This document shows, piece after piece, positions 54,241 through 64,000 of a DNA stretch of 64,000 nt (position 1 is its first letter; each line of letters opens with the position of its first letter). The stretch covers positions 6,882,001-6,946,000 of the forward strand of contig NC_091049.1 of the NCBI RefSeq assembly GCF_963966145.1, read 5' to 3'. Under the pieces are notes generated by a model. The model was not told the origin of the DNA and ran no database searches. It saw only the letters and a list, made by a program, of their open reading frames with translations. The stretch comes from Tenebrio molitor (Eukaryota; Arthropoda; Insecta; Coleoptera; Tenebrionidae). The position numbers and the translations under genes are program-made.

Positions 54241-54797
54241 CCCACGTACATCAAACGTGCGTGTTCAGCCAATCAGAGCGGTTGCCTTCATCCAATGAAA
54301 AATGTTTATTGCGGTAAAAACGTCCTACTACTCCGTCATCTGTCAAAAGTGATTAAAATTGCATGCCACTCCTATCAGATCCTCTAATTGTTTTTAATAA
54401 TTGTATTTTTAATAACTGTAGTATAAATAAATAATTACCCTAACGTTAAAGTTTGCATTTTGGAATTAATCTTGTCAAAAATAACACGACCTAATATTTT
54501 ATATCTGATAAATATTTTTTTTTAATTTTTAGTTGATAATTGGGCATTTTTATTCAGAGGTTAAACCCTCGAGCTAAATCTCTCCGGCCTAACCAGAATA
54601 AAAATGCACAATTCAACTCGTAAAATTGTCAAAGCAAAAAGTTTTCGTAAAATTGAAAATCTTATTCGATAAAAAATTAAGTCTTGTTATTTTACTTTCG
54701 ACAAAAGAGTAGGTGTATGTTTATAACACCACTATGGATAAATATAAAAATTTAATTATTACTGACACTAAATAATCAAAACATACTAATTTTGCTG
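54241..54797. other. spacer with small palindrome near 54540-54610
   Basis: GGGCATTTTTATTC faces GAATAAAAATGCAC around a short loop; the neighbourhood resembles the foldback family at 14227. No gene. Confidence 0.4.
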
Positions 54798-55790
54798 TTA
54801 AATAATAAATTGAGTAAAAATCAAAGCAGCAATTTCCAACGCAACGGATATCTCTGAACAAACACCATCAGAATGATTTGGACAAACTAAATCAACATCA
54901 TTATGCTTTGCCCAAGTCGTCATCTCCTCCAAGGTCCCTTCTTCCAACGGATTAAAACTCAAATCTAAAAATTCGATGTCGACTTTTTTTCGAAGAAAAT
55001 CCTCAGAGAAATTCGAAATTTTGTTATGCGTCAGGTCTACACCTCCGAAACGTCGACCTTGAAAAAATCCACAAGGTACAAACTTGATGTAGTTATGTCC
55101 CAAATCTATCTGGACATTTTTGGTGGTGGAACCGACGAAAGCTTCATCATCAACGACATCGATGGCGTTGTATTGCAGACAAATGAGGACACTTTCGTTT
55201 TTCAAAAATTCAAAAAACTCTTTCTGAACCTTGGAGATTCTGTTGTTGCTAACGTCAAAATTATTCAACCGAGGTAACTTGATGAAACCGTCAGGACTCA
55301 ATCGAGTTATTTTATTTTTGCCCAAGCTGATTTCTTCAAGACGCGACAAGTTCACGAAGGCTTCTCTTTCGATTGTTGATATTTCGTTCTCATGTAGCCC
55401 CACTGTCATCACCATTAGATTCTTAAATGTGTTTTGTTTTATTATTTTTATTCTGCCATTGACTATGTGAAGAGATTTGTAAATTTGTTGCCCATGCAAG
55501 AAATCGGCTTCGATTTCTTCCACATTGTTGGCTTCGATGTAAAGATGAGTAAATTTGTAGAAACCATCAAACATTCTCTTACACAAGACCACGTTGTCCA
55601 ATGAATCTACATATAGTCTCGTCAAGTCTCCTTCCGTCGATATTTTCCTCTCGGTTTTTTTGTTCATTGTTTCATTGAAATTAAAAGTCAGTTGCATCAG
55701 AGACAATTCTGATTCATCACAAGCCAAGTTTAATTCATCGAAAAAGAAAAAACACAAGTGAAGGAAAATGCAACATCGACAGCACTCCAT
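54798..55790 (-). CDS. LRR surface protein J, probably GPI-anchored
   Basis: 330 codons. Signal peptide MECCRCCIFLHLCFFFF, then an N-terminal domain starting CDESELSLMQ with VDSLDNVVLCKRMFDGFYKF, the NTFKNLMV segment and about seven LRRs (EISLGKNKITRLSPDGF, NFDVSNNRISKVQKEFF, GVDLTHNKISNFSEDFL, FLDLSFNPLEEGTLEEM). The C-terminal CPNHSDGVCSE stretch has two cysteines absent from the G genes, followed by a hydrophobic tail AALIFTQFII. Intact and single-exon. Closest relatives here are pseudogene K and the fragments at 53.8, 59.0, 60.6 and 63.0 kb. Confidence 0.85.
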   Translation of the reverse strand: MECCRCCIFLHLCFFFFDELNLACDESELSLMQLTFNFNETMNKKTERKISTEGDLTRLYVDSLDNVVLCKRMFDGFYKFTHLYIEANNVEEIEADFLHGQQIYKSLHIVNGRIKIIKQNTFKNLMVMTVGLHENEISTIEREAFVNLSRLEEISLGKNKITRLSPDGFIKLPRLNNFDVSNNRISKVQKEFFEFLKNESVLICLQYNAIDVVDDEAFVGSTTKNVQIDLGHNYIKFVPCGFFQGRRFGGVDLTHNKISNFSEDFLRKKVDIEFLDLSFNPLEEGTLEEMTTWAKHNDVDLVCPNHSDGVCSEISVALEIAALIFTQFII

Positions 55791-56293
55791 TGTTGTTTGC
55801 AGGAGAATGATTCTTTCAGGAATATTATCATGCTTTGGTAACTAGAGTTACCTTTCAAATGCATAACTTTTTATTATTTCTTGCCTGACAAAATAATAAG
55901 TCGTCATAAATGAGAATTTCTATTTTCTCAAGAAGTAGTGAAGGTTTTCTTATAAATTAAAAGAACTTATAATGATTGCTTTTTAGTGATAAATGAGAAA
56001 CAATTTAGTAGATTATGAAACAACTTTTGTTACCGTCTTTTTAGTCTAGTCTAGACGTTTTTCTATACTTTTTCTACAAAAAGTTCGAAACTGATAATCA
56101 TCAAATTACCAACTTGATATATGTCCAAAAAAATTCAAGCCGGGTTTAAAGAAACTTGGGGCGTGTTTAATATGTTTAAATCGCCAGAATGGACAAGAAG
56201 TCGCGACTAATGAACACTCGTATTTAAGGTGACGTTTTATTCAGTATTTATGAGTGCAAAATGTGGCACTTTTGAGAAAGGAGTAGAAAAATA
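55791..56293. other. 5' flank of J
   Basis: AT-rich; the part next to the start resembles the flank of K (TTATAAA and GAATTTC-like words). No gene. Confidence 0.4.
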
Positions 56294-57612
56294 CAGGTGA
56301 TTCACAAGGATGCACGAGTTTCACCATTTTCTCGACGCAACCAACATTACATTTGCGCATTTGGATCCACTGTCACTACCGCGTTTTTCGAAATGGGCCA
56401 CAATGAATTCTTGTGTTGGAACACAAACATTAACACTGTTTTGAAAAAAAATAAATAAAACTGTTTTGGAAATTATGGTAAAAAAATAAAATAAAACCGT
56501 TACGACGAGGATCGAGAAACGTTCGCTATTTTCAATATTACCGGCCTAAAAATTAACTTGTTGTTTTCTATTTCCTTAGAAACCAACAAGAAACAAAAAC
56601 CAAAAAGTCGAGGGTACGTGAAGTCACCCGATTGGTCCGCGACAAAACTGCGGGATGCAAAACTCGGGGTGTTCTGGCTAGCGCGTCATTGGATTTGTTT
56701 TACTGTCGGATTGTCATTGTCATTTTTTGACATAGACGGAAGTAACTGAAATACCACCGAAAAAGATGTTTTAACAACGAACAGAACATAAAAATTAAGT
56801 GAATCAATTAAGGAGATGTTCAAAATGCTGCCCACCACTTCTTTCAATGTCAATGCGGTTCCGGAAAGATCCCATCACTTTCATAAGCATGGCTGACGTT
56901 ACAGATCCACAAACGACAGTTATTCGATGTTCGAGATCTTCTCTACTATTGATAGGTGTTTGGTAGGTAAAAAGTAATCTAGTGGAGTTATATAAGGACT
57001 TGGGGGCCAAGGATTAATCGAACCCCGACCTATCCACTTATTAGCACACACAGTGTTTAAATTTAAATAGTGTCTCACATAGAGATAGAAATGATGGGGC
57101 TCGCCATCTTGTTGGAGCCCCATGTTTTGTCATCTATGTAAATCTATCTCCTCCGACAAAATTGGCAGAATGATTGCACAAAATTTAAATACACTAGACC
57201 GTTTGTTTGTTACTTCGCGTTGCCCCACATGTGGTTCATCCTCAACAATTTGAAGGACTGCTATTTCGTGCTCCCCATCCTTTGCTTTGATAACTGAACG
57301 GGTGGCCAATTAGCTCTCAACTGACCCTCCAATCTTTTAAAAATCATGTCAGAAGGCGCTCTCATTTCGGGGTATCGCTGGGCAGCAAGAGATGCATTCT
57401 TCAAACATTCTCCTTAAACTAAAATCATGTCAGTCTTCTCATCATTTGAATACACGAATTCGCGTACGTTTTGCACAGTTTGTAATAAATTTGTGGCGTT
57501 TGTCAAAAAATGGATCAAATTGTAATTTTTTAAAGAGATTCGCAAAGTTGCGAAAATGTAATGTTGGTTGCATCAAGAATTTGATCCGGCTCATTATTTC
57601 TCCTGCATCAGC
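56294..57612. mobile_element. decayed DDE transposon
   Basis: The left region (TACAGGTGATTCACAAGG ... GCAACCAACATTACATTT) faces inverted matching sequence near 57548-57580 (AAATGTAATGTTGGTTGC). Between them on the minus strand lies a transposase relic (next entry). Together they outline a Tc1/mariner-like element of about 1.3 kb with diverged ends. Confidence 0.55.
56804..57123 (-). pseudogene. DDE transposase fragment, catalytic C-terminal half
   Basis: Two overlapping frames read LQQDGEPHHFYLYVRHYLN, then GRGSINPWPPSPYITPLDYF and RSGGQHFEHLLN. These are the second catalytic Asp region (QQDG.P.H), the DLTPLD-type segment and the terminal GGHFEHLL-like motif of insect Tc1/mariner-like transposases. 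The final acidic motif context is altered (YITPLDYF) and the frame is broken. Confidence 0.75.
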
Positions 57613-57617
57613 CTGAA

Positions 57618-58840
57618 TACAGGGTATTTCACGAATGATTATGAGCCCGACGGAATTGAACCCACAATGCATTTGCAAAGCTAACGTGGATATTTGGTTT
57701 TTGATTGATAAAACGTTGAACATAAAGTCCATTCAAAAAACATCTGGACTGTCAAAATCAAAATTGCAGTTGTTGGGTTGGTTAAATCACTAGTTATTTT
57801 CATATTGCCCGGTCGGTATCTATGATTTTTTGATTTTTCAAACTATTCATTTGTTTAAATTGACATTGTCAAATAAATTGCAAAATTATTCAGTGTATTT
57901 TGTAAAAAGGTTAAAATGAAAAGTTCAAAACGAACTAGGGTGGTTCTATTGGCGCGAGAGAAGAGGGCCAAATTATTATACATATTATAAAGCCATATCT
58001 TCAACAAAAAACGTTTCTGATTTTAACCCAACTGTGGAGAAACAGCATCTTGCATTGTGAAAATGAAAACCTAATTAAAGCCGATTGGTTAACTAGGCAT
58101 GTGGGTATTAGAGATGTTCCACCCAATATATCTTTAGCGGAATCGGACTCAGACAGGTATGGGAACCGATTTTCAATTTTGGTTATTGTTTAGTTTTTAC
58201 CTGTTTATGTGTGTCACTTTCTGTTTTTCTTTGTGTTTTTTATAAACTTTATTAAATTGCTCCTGTTTTTTTAGTTGTTGCATTTCGTTTCAAGTGTTCA
58301 AAACATTTTTAGTTCGATGATTAAAAATGAAAACATAACCTAAATATATTTTGTAACTAAATTTTGACGTTGTACACTCTAGCGAAAAATGTTTATACCC
58401 AAGTACAGTCAAAACCAGCATTTTATTTAAAATTTAATTTTGACAGTCCAGGAGTTTTTTGAATTTACTATAGTTAACTGTGCAGTTTCGTAAATTTTGA
58501 CATAATGTCATATTCACTTGGTTAAATGAAATTACGAAAAAACGAAGAGTTTTTGGGAAAATCTTTATTGTTTGTATAAACGCGCAACGGCAGAGGCATT
58601 TTTATCACATTCGCTTTAAATCAGGATCACACTCGTATCTGTGTTCTCATTTTAATCGTCATATTTTAACTTTTTCGTAAATGTCAGCTGTAATAAATAA
58701 AATTATTGGAAGCAAAGCCATCATGGACTCAGAATTTCATTTTAAAACAATACGATATTTAAAATAGTCACGTTAGCTTTGGAAATGTATTGTGGGCTGT
58801 ATTTTCAATTCCGCCAGGCTCATTATCATTCGTGAAATGC
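57618..58840. mobile_element. 1.2-kb element with ~65-bp inverted termini
   Basis: Left end TACAGGGTATTTCACGAATG, ATGAGCC.GACGGAATTGA and AAGCTAACGTGG; the inverse (CACGTTAGCTTTGG ... CATTCGTGAAATGC) ends at about 58840. The interior has no transposase that I recognise. A 172-bp relative lies at 60379-60550. Confidence 0.7.
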
Positions 58841-59017
58841 ATTTGTTTCTAGCAAAAATGATGGATGCGCCGGGATATCATTTACTATTCTTCTATTAGT
58901 AAATTTATTTAGAAAAAAAAATAATTCCTCGTGATTATATCCCACAACTCGCATCTACGTACATAAAAATTACATAAGAAAAATGTATTATTAACATAAT
59001 TAAAAGAAAAAGAAAAA
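58841..59017. other. spacer with one GATGGATGCGCCGGG box
   Basis: A single copy of the array box (AAAAATGATGGATGCGCCGG, near 58855) stands alone upstream of the pseudogene. Confidence 0.45.
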
Positions 59018-59480
59018 TTGTTGTGTGAACGACGAGGTCATGACATTTTCGTTGCATTTTTCTCTCTCTTACTATTTTGCTTCTCTGTTAACCCCAACAC
59101 GGAATGTGACGAATCACAAATCTCTTTAATGGAATACTCCTTTTCTAACAATCAAACAGAAACAAAACAAACAAGGGTGACAGCCGACGATACAATTCTC
59201 AATATAAATTCATTAAACAACACCGTCTTGTGCAAGAGAATGTCCCACGATTTTTAATTCCAAACTTTCTCTACTGAAAATGTAGTGGAACTAGATGCTG
59301 ATTTTTTACAAGGGTAAAAGGTTTACACAGCACTCAACGTAATCAAAGGCAAGATAAGAACCATAAAAAATACACTTTCACTGATCTGATCTGACGGTTT
59401 ACGTTCTTTGGGAATTAAATCACACCAGTCCAAGGTAAAGCTTTCGTGAACCTGACCCGTCTTGGTGTTCGATAATAAAG
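59018..59480 (+). pseudogene. LRR pseudogene, J/K type, 5' part
   Basis: Opens with a good signal peptide (FVAFFSLLLFCFSVNP) and N-terminal domain (CDESQISLMEYS, SLNNTVLCKRM), 79 codons, then a stop. After it, broken pieces of the IRTIKK.TFTDL segment and a VNLTRL repeat can be followed to about 59480. Dead copy, on the plus strand unlike J and K. Confidence 0.7.
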
Positions 59481-60378
59481 AAGTCAACTACGAGATGCAA
59501 AGAATTGGGTGGAGTCATATCTCTTGAATGAAGTTGATCACAATAAATTTTCAACTATTCTGAAAAATTGTTTTTGGCCTCCTGCGTTGGAAACTTTGCA
59601 AATACGCATTGTTCACATTCACATTTGACAATTCTAGGATGCATTCCTTTAAAATTCGAAAAGCGGAAGTTAAATTAAAAAACGTCGGCCAAAAATATTA
59701 TACATACCTTGTGTGTGAAACATTGTGCAACGCTCAGTTTATGAAACACTCCGCTGCGCGTCGTGTTTCAAATTAAACTTCGCGCTGCAAAATGTAACTT
59801 CCCACAGTCGATTGTAAATAGCTATTGTTATTTTTAACGAGAGAGGCTGTAAGAGTTGACGGGTTGTCTCCTCGAGAACGATGTATTTTTATCTTGACTA
59901 ATTGACTTGAAAGTTTCTCCTCTCATAATTGTGGTTGTCATTTTAAGGATTAGCAACTTGTCTGAACAGGCATCGAAGAAATGTTTACTTAGGTTAGTTC
60001 ATAGGATCCCTAAGAAATCAATTTAAATTAAAACTTATTAATTAATAGTCTACGAGTATAAATTATATTGTCCTGATGGGGCGCTCAGGTAGAAAGTTTT
60101 TCAATGAAAAAAAATATGCAGAATCTAATGGTGTTCTAAAAACAACCCATCGAATCAGATTCAAATTTTTGGAAAAACTACAATTGAAGATTTAATTTGT
60201 TAGTCGTTTAAACAATAAGCCTGAACAGAACCAAACAAATGTTTTGAAATTTACTTCCAAAAAAATATTGAAGGTCATTAATTATTTTTCCTACAATCTC
60301 TGAAATTCTACTGTTCGATTTATCTTTACAAATGTTTTATTTTAACACCTTGGGCCCAAAACAAATTAAAAAAATATA
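59481..60378. other. spacer, nothing coding
   Basis: No gene. Near 59740-59830 a short GCTGCG... / TGTAAATAGCTATTG neighbourhood resembles the repeat families at 49565 and 63661. Confidence 0.4.
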
Positions 60379-60550
60379 TACAAGGTGATTCACAAGTAAT
60401 AAATGAGCCGGGCGGAATTGAAAATGCAACCCACAATACATTGCGGAAGCGAAGTTGGATATTTACCTCGTCCACATCCAGCTTTACCTTCCAAATGTAT
60501 TGTGGGCTGCATTTTCCATCGGACTCATTATTATTCTGAATCACCTTGTA
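60379..60550. mobile_element. 172-bp MITE
   Basis: TACAAGGTGATTCACAAGTA and its inverse (CTGAATCACCTTGTA) with the inner AATGAGCC.GGCGGAATTG and CCCACAATACATT pair. TA-flanked. Short derivative of the 57618-58840 family. Confidence 0.8.
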
Positions 60551-60579
60551 TATCAAGCAATTTCAAAATTTTCTTTCGA

Positions 60580-60970
60580 TCAAAATTGTTTGGACATGTG
60601 AACGTTTCGCGCTTTCAAAAATGTGTAATCTCTTTTGGAATTTCGTTGTGATTCAAGAAGGGCAATCCCACAACACTGTCCTGACACAGTTGAGTCTTTT
60701 TTTTTTGGACAAGCTTATGGCTTCAAGGCGCGACAGATTCACGAAATCTTCTCTGACTGTTCTTAAACGAGTGCTTCATTTGATTTTCATTCTGCCGTAG
60801 CCGCTGTCGAGGAATGTGGAATTTTCTTGTCCTTTTAGGGAATTTGCTTCAGTTTAGTACACGTTCACAGCATTGAGGAATCTAATTTGTCAAAATCGTC
60901 AAACATTCGTTTTCACAAGTCTGCTCCGACTAATATAATCCTACCGATTGTTTCAATTGTTTTATTAAGA
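60580..60970 (-). pseudogene. LRR pseudogene fragment, J/K type
   Basis: Minus strand shows a repeat around TTTCGTTGTGATTCAAGAAG, the segment behind GGCGCGACAGATTCACGAAA (VNLSRL-type) and the N-terminal LNN/cysteine region, all with frame breaks. Confidence 0.6.
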
Positions 60971-61418
60971 AAAAAAGAGTTTTTGTGATCCCTCAAAACC
61001 CAAATTATATTGAGTATAGAAAGTATTACTAGAGGAAAATTTAACAACTAACATTTTTTCAAAAGATGTTAATAAAAAAAATACTACACTGTTGTTGTCC
61101 GTAATAATAACTACGTTGATATGTTCCAGTTATCTAACTTGTGTTTTTGTTACATGTATAATGTATGAATTTATCTTTGCTCTTCTTAGTAGAAAAATTG
61201 TGCAACTTAACTTGATCTTGTGAAACGAAGAAATTGCTATCGATGACGTAATTCCTATACTTATCTCAGCTTAAATTAATAAATTATTGAAATATTTGTA
61301 TAATGTATTCTTAATACTTATCTGACAATCAATACGAGTACATTCTACTTTCTAATTAATTTCATTTATGTAATTACAGTTCTCTCACCTGAATAATCAA
61401 AATAATCTAATTTTGCTG
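60971..61418. other. 3' flank of K
   Basis: AT-rich. GTGAAACGAAGAAATTGCTA near 61221 recurs at 63947, suggesting a duplicated flank. No gene. Confidence 0.45.
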
Positions 61419-62389
61419 TTAAACAATAAATTTGATAAATATCAAAGAAGCAGTCAGCAACACAACGGATGTTTCCAAACAATTACCATCAGAATCAATT
61501 GAACAACTCAAAGAAATATTATTCTCCTTCGCCCAACCCGTCAACTCTTCCAGAATCTCTTCTTCCAACGGATTAAAGCTCAAATACAAAAATTCGATGT
61601 ACACTTTTTTCCGAAAAATACGAAATTTTGTTATGCGTCAGGTCTACACTTTCGAAACGTCGCCCTTGAAAAAATCCAGAAGGTACAAATTCGATGTTAT
61701 TGTGTCTCAAATCTATCTGGACATTTGTGGTTGTCGAACCGGCAAAAGCTTCACCATCTAGGACCTCGACAGCGTTGTCTTGCAGACAAATGAGGACACT
61801 TTCGTTTTTCAAAAATTTAAAAAACTCTTTCTGAATTTTGAAGATTCTGTTATTGCTCACGTCAAAATAGTTCAAGCGAGGTAGTTTGACAAAACTGTCC
61901 GGATTCAGTCGAGTTATTTTATTTTCAGCCAAATTGATTTGTTCAAGACGTGGCAGGTTCACGAAAGCTTCTCTTTCGATTGTTGATATTTCGTTCTGCT
62001 GTAGGCCCAATGTCATCACCATTAGATTCTTGAATGTGTTTTGTTTTATTATTTTTATTCTGCCATTGGGTATGACAAGACGTTTGTAAATTTGTTGCCC
62101 AAGCAAGAAATCAGCTTCGATTTTCTCCACATTTTTGGCTTCGATGTAGAGATAATTAACTTTGTAGAAACTGTCGAACAAATTCTTGCACAAGACGGTG
62201 TTGTTCAATGAGTCTACATATAGTGTTGTCAAGTCTGCTTCCGTTGATATTGTCCAATCGGTTTTTTTTTGTTGTTGTATTAACCGAAAACTGTATGGGT
62301 GATAATTCTGATTCATCACAAGCCAAATTTAATTCTGTGACAAATAAAGGGAACCAGTAGAAAAAGATGCAGTAACGAGACCACTCCAT
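61419..62389 (-). pseudogene. LRR gene K, two frameshifts
   Basis: Close relative of J along its whole length: signal peptide MEWSRYCIFFYWFPLFV, CDESELSPIQ, VDSLNNTVLCKNLFDSFYK, LRRs with INLAENKITRLNPDSF and FDVSNNRIFKIQKEFF, and the C-terminal SIDSDGNCLET plus hydrophobic tail. The frame breaks twice: near 62262-62270, where nine T replace the seven in J, and near 61600-61615, where about 14 bases present in J are missing. The homopolymer break could be an assembly error; the 14-base loss is a genuine-looking deletion. Three partial frames cover the gene. Confidence 0.75.
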
Positions 62390-62984
62390 TTTTGCCCGAA
62401 GAAGAATAATGTTTCGGAGAACCAAGAAAATGTTACTCGGTTACTGTTATTAGCTTTCGTAATAATGACTTTCACTTGCCAAACTTTTTTATTTGTTGTG
62501 TTACAAAAGAATAACAATTGAAGGTCGTCGCAAATGGGAGTTTCTACTTTCTCAAAAAATTGTGAAGTTTTTTTATAAAATGAAAAAACTGCGAATTATT
62601 AGGTAATTTTTGTGTTTCTTACCAAAATGGTGGATGCGCCGGCATATACTAGGGCTGTGTCCTAGCTTTGTCTTGTGAAAGAAAAAAATATATTTATTTC
62701 AAAACACTGATTTTTCAAATTGCAGATTAAAAACACTAACACGCAAAAAGTGAGGTTAGATTTACACCTGATCAACCACTCGTCTTAAAAAAGAGTGATT
62801 TTGCAAACTGCATATTAAAAACACCCAAAAAGTTAGGTTAGATTTAAACAGCTGATCAGAATAATCTGGTGGTGGGTTCACAATCGACTCTTCAACGCCT
62901 ACTTCGCCGCCAAATTTAATAAAACACCGGTTACTTGTTTACAAATACATTCTAGTATGCGACTGATTTTATTTGTTATAATTC
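62390..62984. other. spacer with single array box and half MITE
   Basis: CAAAATGGTGGATGCGCCGG near 62622 is a single copy of the 15.9-18.4 kb box. About 62868-62935 matches the right end of the MITE at 11975 (GGGTTCACAATCGACTCTTC, AACACCGG). No gene. Confidence 0.5.
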
Positions 62985-63545
62985 ATCACATAATAATTGA
63001 AAACATCATAATTGTTAAAGTAGCAATCAGCAACGCAAAGCTCTTCTTTCTCCAAATACTACCAGAATCAGTTAAACAAATAAAAAATATGTCCAACTTC
63101 TCAATTCTTGCACTCTGTTTAAAATGTAAATTCAATAATCCGTGGTCTAATTTACTTTTTTTCGAAATAAAATGCTTGTTATAGTCAAAATTGAAAGTTT
63201 CGAAACGTCGACCTTGAAAAATTTTATAAGGAGGAAACTCGATAGAATTTTCTTCATTTCAACAATCTACACAGTTTCAGTTGTTGACCCACTTACGTTG
63301 TTTCACCATTATGTCCTTAAACCTTATGGTCCTTATCTTGTAAAGCAATAAAGAAAAAAGCAACAAGAGCTTGTCGTTCAATGAGTCTATGCGTATTGCT
63401 TGGACGAGTCTGACTCTATTGATATTATCCTGGCGGTTTTTTCTTATTGTTGCATTGACAAAAAAACGAAATTGATCAGAGACAATTCTGATTCATTAAA
63501 AGCTAAATTTAACTCAATGAAATAAAAAAGAAAAGAGGTAGAGAA
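62985..63545 (-). pseudogene. LRR pseudogene, J/K type, heavily deleted
   Basis: Minus strand keeps the C-terminal part (AGCAATCAGCAACGCAAAGC on plus), one late repeat (TTCGAAACGTCGACCTTGAA) and the N-terminal cysteine region (GACAATTCTGATTCATTAAA). The middle LRRs are deleted. Confidence 0.65.
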
Positions 63546-64000
63546 TAATTCAGAAGCGAAACCCGGGTGGAGTATTGCTGCCTTCATAAAATAAAATATG
63601 GTTCGTGAGTTCAAATAAATTCACAATAAATTCGCAACAGAAATAGTTATTTACATTACAAGCTGCGAAAGTTTACTTTTAGGTGCGAGGTGATTTAAAA
63701 ACTCCAAGTACCTGAAAGAGCTTTCGCAGCGTGTCACATGAAATTTATTATCAGCTGTTATTAAAATTGTCTCCTATCAGAATTATTTCAAGAAATATCC
63801 AACTTTGATGTTACGAGATCAACAGAAGTTAAAAAATAATTTCAAAAGGTTTCAAAATTTTTTATTAATTAAAAGTTCTTGGATAATAAAATTACGAATT
63901 TATCTCGGGTCTTTTAGTAGCAGAAGTCTGCGAGTTAGTTTCTTCGTGTGAAACGAAGAAATTGCTATTGTTGACGTATAGTTATAAATTGTAATTCGTA
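63546..64000. other. right edge: foldback and duplicated flank
   Basis: AGCTGCGAAAG (63661) faces CTTTCGCAGC (63721) around a loop. The end (63940-63970, GTGAAACGAAGAAATTGCTA) matches the 3' flank of K at 61221. No gene inside the window. Confidence 0.5.

Noticed and set aside
56558..56749. 63-codon frame with an acceptor-like sequence upstream
   Set aside because: Lies inside the decayed DDE transposon; no domain and no partner exon.

Overview
The window looks like a chromosomal segment of an insect, most likely a beetle; this is inferred from gene style, since no species-specific marker was identified. It is AT-rich and has eukaryotic signals: AATAAA poly(A) signals, a candidate exon ending in a GTAAGT donor, CAAAATG-type start contexts, a tRNA-headed SINE with an A-rich tail, non-LTR retrotransposon pieces and many TA-flanked MITEs.

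Layout. (1) 1-5.3 kb: three intronless genes for HCN/CNG-like cyclic-nucleotide-gated channel proteins (A partial +, B complete +, C minus and C-terminally truncated). A and C are near-identical inverted copies flanking the more diverged B. All three carry changed ligand-contact residues, and B and C, which retain the membrane region, also have an unusual pore and a charge-poor S4. (2) 5.3-26 kb: gene-poor DNA with MITEs, one hAT-like MITE with an exact 8-bp target duplication, a nested palindromic element, a degenerate tandem array built around a GTGGAGGCGCCGG box (about 15.86-18.37 kb), a second degenerate array built around GTAGCTTATTTCA (about 24.5-25.8 kb), a 5S-rRNA-derived fragment, GC-rich non-coding DNA, and one isolated candidate coding exon at 22.2 kb. 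(3) 26-64 kb: a birth-and-death cluster of single-exon leucine-rich-repeat (LRR) genes. Six are intact (G1-G4 on +, I and J on -), two are near-intact but broken (H, one stop codon; K, two frameshifts), and at least a dozen are fragments.

The LRR proteins share a signal peptide, a short N-terminal domain with two conserved cysteines and an LNN..LC motif, about seven LRRs, no cysteine-rich C-terminal cap, and a hydrophobic C-terminal tail that suggests GPI anchoring. G1, G2 and G3 sit in successive direct repeats of 5-6 kb, each with the same upstream MITE and the same 3' flank. G4 is an older copy. Retrotransposons, a decayed DDE transposon and foldback elements are interleaved and have probably aided the rearrangements.

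How they work together: nothing in the sequence links the channel genes to the LRR genes functionally. Both are lineage-style tandem expansions of surface proteins. For each family I infer a receptor- or sensory-like role, but the ligand is unknown. Coordinates of pseudogenes and repeats are approximate, because they were found by reading homology by eye.
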